Below, piece by piece: positions 25,681 through 35,440 of a stretch of DNA of 64,000 nt. Position numbers and translations under genes: made by a program. The stretch is from Sympetrum striolatum (taxonomy: Eukaryota > Arthropoda > Insecta > Odonata > Libellulidae): NCBI GenBank assembly GCA_947579665.1, contig OX388345.1:61123454-61187453 (forward strand), written 5' to 3'. The notes under the pieces are model-generated. The model ran no database searches, was not told the DNA's origin, and saw nothing but the letters and a program-made list of their open reading frames with translations. Numbering within the stretch: position 1 is the first letter of the stretch; every line of letters starts with the position of its first letter.

Positions 25681-25830
25681 GATAGTGCATCAGCCTTCGG
25701 TGGAAGCAATCCTGGATTCGATTCCGGAGGAAGCCCGAAATCCTTATAATTTAAGCTGAAACCGATTCACCACCATCATCATTAGTCATAAGCGACTGGA
25801 ATAATAACGCTGAGAAAATAATTTTGTATG
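25681..25830 (+). mobile_element. tRNA-derived SINE fragment
   Basis: B box GGATTCGATTCC at 25714-25725, preceded by GCCTTCGGTGGAAGCAA and followed by GGAGGAAGCCCG. The same order appears on the minus strand at 9541-9655, indicating one SINE family. The A box region is degenerate (GATAGTGCATC). The 3' part runs into AT-rich sequence without a clear tail. Confidence 0.55.
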
Positions 25831-25929
25831 AAATTCATCGAAAAAATTTACAAGATAATACTTAGTGCTAAGAAAATAAGATATTCAGCATATCTATCTT
25901 AATTTATGCAGCCAATTGGATGAAATATA

Positions 25930-26491
25930 CAGGGTGGTTCAAAAGTCTGGAAACGGCGAATTTATCTCGCACACGGGTAGAAAATTGGAATTTTGATACT
26001 GGGGTCTTAAGTAATTCTGCCCGGGGTATCGAATGGGCCCATCATATTTTGGGCCCGATGAGGCCTTATACGAGATATGAGGCCCAACTTTGAAATTTCA
26101 AATGCAAACCTATATTTTTTATTGCAGATACGGATTCAACGGGAAATCAGAAAAAATATCAGAATATCGATTTTTGCCCCCTGGTCTGAAAGATTGAGAA
26201 GCCCCCGGATTTTTTAACAAAAACGCAGCATGGGGCCCAAAAATGGACCAAAAAATTTTGGGTTTTAACCAATTCGGATGTAAAATTTTTCGCTGAATCC
26301 GAACCTTTAATAAAAAATATAGGTTTGCATTTGAAATTTCAAAGTTGGGCCTCATATCTCGTATAAGGCCCCATCGGGCCCAAAATCTGATTGACCCATT
26401 CAATAATTACTAAAGACTCCAGTATTAGAATTACAATTTTCTACCCGTGCGCGAAATAAATTCGCCATTTCCAGACTTTTGAACCACCCTG
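25930..26491. mobile_element. 562-bp foldback MITE, mariner-like ends
   Basis: Both ends carry CAGGGTGGTTCAAAAGTC in inverted orientation, each flanked by TA (25928-25929 and 26492-26493), as for Tc1/mariner-type target duplication. The inverted repeat extends far inside: the left arm from 25930 to about 26150 matches the complement of about 26275-26491 with few changes, leaving a unique middle of about 120 bases. There is no transposase; the minus frame at 26119-26403 is just the arm translated. As a non-autonomous element it would need a transposase in trans, and its transcript would form a long hairpin. Confidence 0.85.
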
Positions 26492-26880
26492 TATATATAT
26501 TGTTGTGTCCAATGACATTTTTAGTTACAAACAATTCAATAACTAACGTGAAGAGGTTATGAAATAAAGTCGCAGTTGCAATACAGGTTTGAGTGATTCA
26601 TTTCTGAAAGTAAAAAAAGAAACCAGATGTATATTTGATTGAGAATGATTCAAGATTGTGCATACCTGTAATCCTTCTGAATGTACAGACCAAGAAATAC
26701 ATTAACATCAAATATCTATTATTGTTATTTAACTGCAATCTTCAACGCAAGTTTAAGTGAAAAATTTTGTAAATGTTATTTCCGCTCCGATATCATCCAT
26801 CATATTAAGAAGGTATTCACGTAGAACGAATAAACAATCGTAAAATTCTTGCCGAGATGAATAACGTTCATTTTGTTTAA
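26492..26880. other. AT-rich, nothing recognised
   Basis: No open frame or repeat signature of note. Confidence 0.45.
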
Positions 26881-27770
26881 TAAAAATTAGAGAAAGTGAG
26901 TAAAGACGAAATAAAATGTCCAGATAACGCGGAAAGAGAAAGGAAGAGGAATTTATGCTTATTTTCGCGCAATCACCCGTGGTTAAAGCACCTGCAAGGC
27001 CACATTCGCGAGTTTCGTGCATTTATGCACGCCAAATTCCTATGGGAGATAATGCACGTCATTGCGGGAATTTCAATTCATCCCAGTGGGGCTATACTGA
27101 CTCAACCGGATGTACCAAACCCCCAGCACGCAATATACGATGTTACGCATAGGGGATACCTAATGGAAAAATTAGCGGAGATGGAGAAGGTTAAGGAGGG
27201 CATAATGGTAAAAGGAAGGGGCGAAAGAAAGCTTCCGCGCCAATAAATAAAGAGATCCGCCGTTCCGCATCAAAAGAGCAGAGGTTCATAAAAAAGAGCC
27301 GCGAAGCGTGATGATTGCGTTGCATGTTTACTCGCGCGATTCTTTCATCATCCTCGACAGCAGGTTCGAATAAATATGGCTCGGAATGAGCCACGGACGG
27401 AATGATTAGGTAGATCGGGATAGAATGCGAAGGCTTGGGAAATAACTTTCTCAGCGGCGTGATACAACTGTCTCTTTTTCCTTCCAGTTTTACCGCTCTG
27501 TATCTCGCGTTTGGATGGAATTTGAAATGAGCAATTATGGCTGAAGCGATGGCAGTAGGTGCGTCTGTGTATCGATTCAGAAAAGAAATTCGGATTTATC
27601 TCGCTGGAGTTCGATAGCTGTGAAGGGAAATGCTTTTTGGTCGTCGTCTTCCACAGAATTGATAGAAAATCAGTCATCATATTATTCATAGAAATTCCTC
27701 CTCTACTCACAAACATGTTTGATTTAAGATCTATTTTAAATTGGTTATGCATGAACGAAAAAGCTGAAAT
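26881..27770. other. GC-richer non-coding island
   Basis: Clearly less AT-rich than its flanks, with overlapping frames of 116 and 65 codons (plus) and 134 and 67 codons (minus), none recognised. It contains CGTGCATTTATGCACG, a near-perfect palindrome, around 27017. Islands of this kind in otherwise AT-rich intervals are often conserved regulatory elements. That reading is inference from composition only. Confidence 0.35.
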
Positions 27771-29094
27771 CTGAAAGCTTAAATGAAAATAAAAGCTAAA
27801 ATCATACTGGAAGTATAAGGAAGATATGTAAAGTTATTATTTTCACCATAAACCTCATCTTAGTCGTGATATTTGTGTAGAGCAGTTTCTATCTTGCCAT
27901 TATATCACAGCCACAAAGATAAAATCATTCATTTAAACAAAGCTGAGATATATGAAAGTAGTGAGATATTAAAAATTTAAGATCCGTCTACTTTCATGTA
28001 TGCATAAGCAGTAGACTATGCTAAATGAGTTGGATGTAATCATAATGCAGATTAGAAGTTAAATTATCAAATTAACTATAATGTTTATACCATATTCTCG
28101 TAATTGGCATTCCTCATAAGCTCTGCAATGTATCTTCCTCAGAAGATTAGTAATCTAAATCACCCTATATCTTTAGACCTAACATCAAATCAGCTACTCG
28201 AAGTAAATAAACCTTGCTTTGGTGCATGTGGAAGCTTGGTAGCAGCAACCTCCAGCATGATTATAATTTTGCGAGGCTAAAAAAAGTAAATACTAAACTA
28301 CATTGCTACGTATATATCTATCGTTTTTCCAAGCTTTCCTATATTTTCCTTAGTGTTAATCTTCAATATATTATTTAACAAACAGAATTGTCTAGAAGAA
28401 AGAATGATGATATTATTCCCAGAGGGACAGCATTAGGGACAAGGTTGTTCTCTTTACTATATTCCCAAGGGAGAGACAACGATAACTTGTGTTTCTATGA
28501 AAACTCTAGGTACCAACAAGTTTGGGAGAGATATCATGGAGGAGATCAAAGCATTCTTGGTCCATATTTTGAGATGTGAATAATAAAACCTCTTTAAGCA
28601 TCTTTCAAAGAAAGAAGGTCAACTTTCAAGGTCAGCTTTCAAAGTTTAGTTATTCGTTCGGAGAAAATTCTCTTTAAAGTATAAAATAAATAAAAACTCA
28701 TTTTTCACATAAGTAAAAGACAAAAATTCAATAGAGAAATCCTAGATGCCCTTTATACTGAAAAAATATGCTAACTGTGAATAGATCAATACGTATATTC
28801 TCTTGCAAATATTAGAAAAATATTTAGTTAGGAATATTATAATAAATTAACAGTGGGACCAAAATCTATTGTATAAGATTCCATTATTAATATTTTACTC
28901 GGTACTCTAGAAAAAGAAGTAATTTTGCGCCATTAGTGTTAAAAAATACGATTAATAAAGTATCAATTTGTAGAGCACACATTCAAATACATAAAATATC
29001 ATCTACTGCTTAAATATTGACGCACTCAATTCCAAACGAATTCTCTCTGCTTTCTTTTCACTACTCAAATTAGAACTTCTTTAATTTACTTAAT
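27771..29094. other. AT-rich, nothing recognised
   Basis: A 63-codon plus frame at 28388-28579 has ordinary composition but no recognised family. Otherwise featureless. Confidence 0.45.
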
Positions 29095-29826
29095 TTAACC
29101 ATATGGAGGAAACTCAATTAATTGATCTTGATAAAGCCAAAAAATTAAGACAATCATCTTGAACTTGCATCGCAATATTATCGCAATTTGTTTTCCAAAA
29201 TTATATTTGTAAAATTCACTCGATAGCAACGTTTGCTTTACATAAGCACGTGGTGATGAACAGAACTGGTGACGAAAAGAATCGACGAACTCAAGGTTGC
29301 AAACGAAACTAAAACAGCATCCGTGCCGAAACTCCAGCTGTGCATATTCCTCGTTAGGGCTGAAAATCAATATTCCGCAGCTATGATGGGAACTTCCCAA
29401 TAATCCTCGCCACCCCAAGCAGATTTCAACCGCCGCACGAAATTTCGACCTCGACGTCAGACGTACGCCGAACACCGATCGGGCAATAAGACCCGCATTG
29501 AGCCCAAAGCAGATACAGAGATAAATACGTCGGGAAGTGAAGGGCGTTTTGCTTTCTTCCTGTTGGATGGCGGTGCTACAGGTACATCGCTGATGACTTT
29601 GACATTCCCACCACCATCCGTTCCATATATGTATGTGAGTGTCCCCATTCCGTACCCTGTCTCCCGAATCTTCCCTCGGGAGTTTGCTGGTGACATGTTC
29701 GAAATTAGGAAGGCCCCTCTCTATACTGCTGGCTGAAAATCTAATCATCAGTCCCTTGCGCTGTCTGGAGATCCTTCCTGCTTCGTGGAGGAAGGAGCGC
29801 GCGATTTTTCTCGATCGCGTTGCCAA
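29095..29826 (-). other. 243-codon frame in a GC-rich island, uncharacterised
   Basis: This is the longest open frame in the window. It lies on the minus strand within a GC/CpG-richer island that spans about 29250-30120. The translation is Cys/Arg/Ser-rich in its first two thirds (for example FGVRLTSRSKFRAAVEICLG) and hydrophobic at the end. I recognise no domain, signal peptide or repeat. A plus-strand frame of 108 codons overlaps its start, so a stop-poor GC-rich stretch is a sufficient explanation. An exon of an unknown gene or a regulatory island are both possible. Confidence 0.2.
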
Positions 29827-31032
29827 AACTCGACAGAAGCTAAGATTGAGGTTACACGGTCGAGGTTCGAACTTGAAGTGTCTCCATTCCTATGAGATGT
29901 GTGCTGCAGATTGTGAAGGTTACATTCTCACTATCGATCCGCGTATTCGGTGCGAGCTGTTTTGATAAGACGTATGGTTGAGAGGGTAACGTGGAGGTTG
30001 TACGTCGAATGTACTGTGTTCATGTACCGTGGAGCTCATCAGCATTCGCACTGAAGGCACGTGTGGGGAAATTCGGTTGCATGCGACAGGTGTCTCGTTA
30101 TGAACAGCTTACCCCGAAGTACGGAAGAGATCAGGAATATGAAATATCCCTAATCTTTTAATTTACCCAAAATTTGTGATTAAATGTTGTTCCTATCATG
30201 AATTTGCAATATATCTTCGTCCTGAATTTAATCCAAAAGTTCTTGAATACAGTTTGCCGATTTTGTAGCCATCCTATGATTACTTTTCGAAGAGATATAG
30301 GCAAAGCAATGGCATATAATTAAACAACTGTGCGTAATATTTTTGAAGGGGCGAAATTTTTCAATGTGAATCAAGGGTACATGATTGTTAATTCCGTAGT
30401 ATTTGGTGTGCATCAATATTGGTCTTAGTGACAGTGGAGTATTTTTCGGCACTCTTTAAAATCATAAATTAAAAACCCACTAATGACTCCCATCAAATTC
30501 ATTATGAGTGTATGGTGAAATAAACATATATTAACCACTTGGTTAACAACTTGAGAGAGTTAAAGCAGTTAACAGACAAATAATTTATGCTGTAAACATC
30601 AAATCACTACAGTTTCAATTATTTTTAAAGTTAAATTTCTAAACATATGCTTCCAGAACGAAATGGAAATCTGGTTGAAATATTTGCACCTGAAATTCAG
30701 GATGAAAAAACACTTACAGAGTATTTTACTTGAAGTTTCATGATAACACTATATGTAACGCTATCGTCGGAATTGAGGGCTTTGATGTTGTAATTATTTT
30801 AACGGTAAATTATTATATACAATGGAGGGAATCCTACATGAACTTCATGAGCTAACTTTGGTAACCGAATGTTAATGCTTAATTATACAATGCATTGCAG
30901 GTTTCTACGACATTCCACCAAGTTACATGTGATCATATCAATATGATTATGTAACTTCTTCCAGTACAAGTAGATAAACTGTCACCTCTTTAATAAAATG
31001 TTTACTTATAACGAGTGTCTGAAGAAATACTC
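29827..31032. other. End of GC-rich island, then AT-rich
   Basis: The island continues to about 30120; AT-rich unique sequence follows. No gene is supported. Confidence 0.45.
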
Positions 31033-31505
31033 CATATTAAGGTCTTTAAGGTCTTTATTAAGGCGATATTGAGACTGAAAAGTCGCTTCTTCCATCTAAC
31101 CTTTCATCAATGATATTATATACCTGCAATGTTTTGAGTAGGTAAATAGAAATAGAGGAAAACTTTAGATATAGTGGCTGTAAAAAAAAACCTAATGTTA
31201 TATCTTAGGAAAGAAGGATCCATTGCAGGAAAACACCTACAAAAGAGGGGGTATGTGGAAAGTCTGCGCAAACCTACCGATAGTTCAAGCTAAAAGATGC
31301 GAAAGAAAGCTGTGTATAACATGGGAATTACAAAGTCAGTACTATAACGAAATTACAATAACAATAATAAAATAAAATCAGAAACAGAAAAATATTTCAA
31401 TAGTAAACAATATGAGAAAATAAAAAATATGGCAAAAAACATAAGATAAAACATTCAAACAAAATTAGAAAAAAATAATAAAATCAAATCAAATAAGAGG
31501 AAGTT
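31033..31505 (-). mobile_element. LINE 3' UTR (copy B, inverted)
   Basis: The minus strand matches copy A (17750-18345): GGTAGGTTTGCGCAG, GTGTTTTCCTGCA, TTTCCTAAG, TTAGGTTTTTTTTTACA and CAGTCTCAAT in the same order. The 3' end near 31033-31065 reads AATAAAGACC with a short repeated CTTAAAGAC rather than (TAA)n. Divergence between copies shows both are old. No coding part is attached. Confidence 0.6.
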
Positions 31506-33141
31506 GCAGGAATACACTGGATGTTAGAGAAAGGATTAGCAGCTGTAACTATATGTGTAACCTTCCACCTACCTTTTTCCTTTAAAGAGACAGAACTCTA
31601 TGACATTCAGTAAATTTTCAAAATTTCTCAAGTGCTAGACAAAATTCAACATTTCCTCATTTGCATGATAAGGCTCACTTTCTCCTCCTTACAAGTTCAC
31701 TGGCCTTCGGAACCACGTAGAATGCCTTAATTGGAAGTAAATAGAAAGGGATCCTATTATAAACAGCCAACTTTTCTCCTCTTCAACTTCAGCAGTTTAC
31801 TTTTATTGCTATGGCTTGTTTCTCCCATTCCATCTTTCTCATTTTATTTTTCCTCGCGGCAGTTTTCATCCCTCAGGAGTGTCATTAGCGACATCTCTTT
31901 GCCATTTTCCTTCCATTTTCACGGTTTCTCTTCATCTCCCTTGCCTCGCTTTATTCCCTCGAATGTGTTTTTCGAGCGGAAGGAAAAATTTTTGTCATAT
32001 TACGCGTTCCGAAAGAACCCTTTTCCATCCTTGTCGAGTAATAAGGGTGTTATTTCAAGTATGTGGAAAAGAGGGCGATGTGAAGTCACGGAAGAAGGCT
32101 GCTTATGCATAAACACTTCCTAGGGATACACCTCTCGAAAATGTCCCCCGGATTTCGTTAATGGGGCACAATTCCTGTACATTTACCCTTTATGGTTCGG
32201 AGCAAAAAGAGAAAGTGGTTCAATGATGACGACAAGCTACCCATCCGTCTTTCCACAAAAGGTTGATGATATCAGCGTGCGAGTTAGGGGACGAATTATT
32301 AATTTCCTTCCTAGACCTGATTTGAAGAACATAACTATCCAAAAAGGGTTCAGAGTATATTACTCTAGTGAGTAGCCGAAACAGTAGTAAAATTGTATAA
32401 AATTCTATGCATTTTATGTATTTTTACTACACATATCAGGTGTCGGAAAGCAACGGAAGATGAGAAACATGTGACTGTTGAAAATGTTTCAAGGATAGCA
32501 ATGTCTATATAAATTATATGAAAAATTTATTTTCCATGTTATTTATTTTTGTGCATTATACATACATCCAAGCAATCTTTTTTTCCAATATGAATCTTGC
32601 AGGTTCCATATTTAGGTAAACTTGAGGCCACCTAAGGGCAAAATCACTATTTTAAAAAAATTATACCTAAATAAATCTAAAGCAAACTAGCTAGATAAAG
32701 GAAATATGGAGACTAGTAACATACATATTACCTCTTCGCTTACGACAGTAATAATAGCCAATGTAGAAAACATTAATTTTAAAGCTACTTTCTAAAACAG
32801 TTCCATTACTTTTTAAAATTTGGCATAAAATCTTAACATCAAGACTGACTTTGTCTACTTTTTACTATTCAATTTCAATGAACAATTACAGCATACGTCA
32901 TAACACCCATAAATATATCTGACCTAAGCACAATACTTCGTTTCAAATGTACTTTTATACATCTTTGGAACCCATAATTATTCGTTTCTGAGCATTACTC
33001 TATCAATAAGTGAAAAAACTACTGCAATATTTTTGACGATAAGTATGTATAAGCATAATATGAGCATATTCTACATTTCAACATACTACATATCATTCAC
33101 ATTCTCGAATACCGTATAGTAATAATCTGTCGTATAAATTA
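31506..33141. other. Non-coding, pyrimidine-rich then AT-rich
   Basis: Plus-strand C/T-rich at about 31560-32050, giving a 130-codon Phe/Ser-rich frame (31731-32123) with no recognised domain. The rest is AT-rich. Confidence 0.5.
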
Positions 33142-33180
33142 TAGCTCTGTTACAATATATAGTAAATTGTAACAGAGCTA
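33142..33180. repeat. 15-bp perfect inverted repeat
   Basis: TAGCTCTGTTACAAT (33142-33156) and its exact complement (33166-33180) flank nine bases. It can form a stable hairpin. It is not followed by a T run, and I assign no role. Confidence 0.75.
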
Positions 33181-33517
33181 ACGTAAAATTCCATATGAGT
33201 GGAATTTCTTCATTTGCCACAGGATAGAAAAAGATGTATTATTTATTTACTTTTTTCTTGTTTACTACTGAGATAATGTATAGATGAGGTAAGAATGGAT
33301 GTCGGAGGAGTATTTTGGACTAATCTGCATGGCTGTAAATATAAAGTTTTTCTCTGAAAAGCGCCTGTGGGAAGAATCATCGTTTCGTGGTCTCAATAGT
33401 AACCTTCTGGATTACCTACTCCTACACAATAACTTCAATCCAGCATTTGACTCTACTTACCAATTTGGACGAAAACGTTTGAGCAATAATGATAAAATAG
33501 ACAATAAAAGCAAATAA

Positions 33518-33690
33518 GTGATATTCAGATTATGTTGCGATGGCTGTGGTGCCATCTATACTTGGAAAAAGTTCTAGAGATATTTATACCAGAACCAAAG
33601 AACATAAATTATCTTTTCGCGATAATTCCAACATTTGGCAAGAACTCGAGAAGAAACACACTTCAGACCCTCAATCTGTCTTAGAAGGGT
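33518..33690 (+). pseudogene. GIY-YIG endonuclease domain remnant
   Basis: In frame from 33518 the sequence reads VIFRLCCDGCGAIYTW, matching the Penelope-type entry 'VVY-x-I-x-C-x-x-C-x-x-x-YIG'. A frame change near 33570 then gives SSRDIYTRTKEHKLSFRDNS, matching the 'T-S-R-x-L-x-x-R-x-x-EH' segment with its conserved Arg and Glu-His. The GIY-YIG nuclease nicks target DNA for element insertion. Here a stop lies at 33515-33517 just upstream, the 'YIG' is YTW, and the frame is broken, so it is inactive. The gene order endonuclease then 3' UTR is as expected for this class. Confidence 0.6.
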
Positions 33691-33907
33691 AAAAGCTAAT
33701 AAGGAGACTTACCTGGAACAATTATAAAGTATAGAATTAAAAAATAATAACAACCTCACAAACACATACCTCTTACCAGCGAACTCCCCAATTTGCTTCT
33801 CAACTCTTCCTTTCCTTCCATCCATCTTATCCCTGATTCTCTCAATTCTTACTCCACCTGATTCCTTGTACTCTACTCATCTCTCGTTGTCTCCTCCTAT
33901 AACTTGG

Positions 33908-33945
33908 CTGTTGACTTGTGAGTTCGAAACTGGTTGTGCAATAAA
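33908..33945 (+). ncRNA. Degenerate hammerhead-like motif and AATAAA
   Basis: CTGTTGA (33908-33914) stands for CTGANGA, and GAAACTGGT starts at 33926 for GAAACCGGT. GACT/AGTT can pair as stem II. TGTG follows, then AATAAA (33940-33945). Two core changes make it probably inactive. Confidence 0.4.
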
Positions 33946-33985
33946 TATCTCTTGAGTGGTATTTCCCATTATGAAACTTTATTTT

Positions 33986-35097
33986 ACCTCTGATAACTTA
34001 ATGCGCAACCACATTGAATTTTCCCTGAAACAGGTTCCTTACCGAAGAAGGCAAGCCAGACCTCAAAGGCGTAACAAGAGAACCAGGTTATCGTTTCTAT
34101 GGCTACGATTTTGAGATTTCGCGTACATAAAACCTTTTAGATCGTATACATATAGAACTTGAAACGTGCAGTGTAACGTATACCCCACCCAGAGGTAAAC
34201 ACCGTGAATGAAGCGACCACAAAGGAGAATAAAGGAAACAACCTCCGCCGTGGAGAATTCACCAAATCCCTTCGACTGATAGAGCTCAGTCTAGCAAGTA
34301 TTTGCGCTCCGGATGCTCAGATCGCATGGATTCTTCTCTCGAGACTTAAACCTCTTCCGAAACTTCCTTTTATCTCGGTTTTATATCGAACTATCGAATC
34401 GAAGTAAAAGAAACTCGCCTCAATGCAAACTCCCTATCGATCCTTCTCCGAACGGTGCATTTACGATCGCAGACTTCCTGGGATTGACCTCCGTCATTGG
34501 CTTCGGATGAGGAGTACCTTTTAGTGGCCGTTTTGTGAATCTAAAAGATGGTCAATCAAATAAAAGGAAGGGCTCACTTGGGAATGATCTCCGCTAGCGG
34601 CAGTCGAAGGTCGAATTGTGCGTAGAGATAAAACGTCGTGAGGAAGCTGTTTATGTTTTAGTGGCTCGCGACGTCATGCGTGCGCGGATCTTCCTCCGTT
34701 TCATTGTGGAGGATGATTGCCCATTGGATTGAAAAGTCCCAAGGAGAGGCTTCACGAAAAATAACGTGTATCCAGGGAGCTATGAGACCCTGAATATTGA
34801 GGCAAATATTGAAGGTTTCGTGCTGCGAATAGACAGAATATCCTTCGTCGCTCTTTATTGACACTTCTAAAAGCTTTTTATGCATTCGAGAAAGTTGGGC
34901 TTTTTTATCAATTTAAAATGAGGCACCTAGTATGGCATGAAACATTGTAACAAAAATTATACTTTTTATTGGAACTTACTAGCGTATTATTTTTGATAAT
35001 GTATTATGAGTGTATCTACTAAGGCATAATACTGTCACTATCATTCAGCGTGGAGAGTACTATCGAGGATTCAAGATAGTTTATCTGTTAAGGAGCT
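33986..35097. other. GC-richer non-coding segment
   Basis: From about 34030 to 34870 the sequence is GC-richer, with overlapping short frames on both strands and no recognised protein. GCGACGTCATGCG near 34668 contains a TGACGT-type (CRE-like) half-site. A regulatory element is possible but not shown. Confidence 0.35.
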
Positions 35098-35114
35098 CTC
35101 CTGCTTCGCAGGAG
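35098..35114. repeat. Small GC-rich hairpin
   Basis: CTCCTGC (35098-35104) and GCAGGAG (35108-35114) pair perfectly around TTC. Confidence 0.6.
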
Positions 35115-35149
35115 CCTGTGGTTAAATTAAGACCATCTCCTTTGTTAGT

Positions 35150-35240
35150 ACTTTGAGGACCCTAGAGGGTCACAGCCTCAAAGTTAAGCACCGAAATCAA
35201 AACTCTTAGTAAGTAGGAAGTATAGGCTTAGTGCCAGAAA
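35150..35240 (+). other. 5S rRNA-like stretch, possible SINE head
   Basis: AAGTTAAGCA (35180-35189) matches the internal A-box region of 5S rRNA, and TTAGTA about 15 bases later, followed by a GTAGGAAG block, sits where 5S has GGTTAGTACTTGGATGG. 5S spacing between these two blocks is about 13 bases. The 5' part instead shows an inverted pair, ACTTTGAGG (35150-35158) and CCTCAAAGT (35176-35184), not present in true 5S. So it is at best a decayed 5S-derived SINE (SINE3-type) or pseudogene. Confidence 0.3.
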
Positions 35241-35370
35241 AATTACCATCACATGCTAAAACCGTAAGAATCGGTTATCAGTAGCCTAATAACATCCAAG
35301 TTGTTGAATCATTCTAATTGGATAAATCCAATCATAGAAGTCTTGTAAAATTCTTCTGCTTGTATGTTCT

Positions 35371-35440
35371 CTTTGTCTGATGATGAACTTATAGCTTAAA
35401 CCAGTCTCATTAAAGAATTCCCGGTGGAATTTTGTTAATT
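35371..35440 (+). mobile_element. Degenerate Penelope-like 3' tail
   Basis: CTGATGA (35377-35383) is an exact hammerhead first box. A partly pairing stem follows (TGAACT / AGCTTA), then AAACCAGTCTCATTAAAG, which mirrors GAAACC-GGTC-stem-AATAAA of other copies. The catalytic G before AAA is lost. It lies 190 bases after the 5S-like stretch. Confidence 0.4.

Larger units (their letters stand above)
33299..33985 (+). mobile_element. Penelope-like element remnant (endonuclease to 3' end)
   Basis: This copy contains a broken GIY-YIG endonuclease region (about 33518-33690), a C/T-rich 3' UTR (about 33780-33900), a hammerhead-like core (33908-33938) and AATAAA (33940-33945). It links the 3'-end type seen at five other sites to Penelope-like elements. 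The frame at 33299-33517 is in the same frame as the first endonuclease part, so it may be decayed ORF from the linker before the endonuclease, but it shows no motif of its own. Confidence 0.6.

Noticed and set aside
31731..32123. 130-codon plus frame as a secreted or membrane protein
   Set aside because: The Phe/Ser/Leu-rich translation reflects a C/T-rich tract; an overlapping 98-codon frame exists in another phase.
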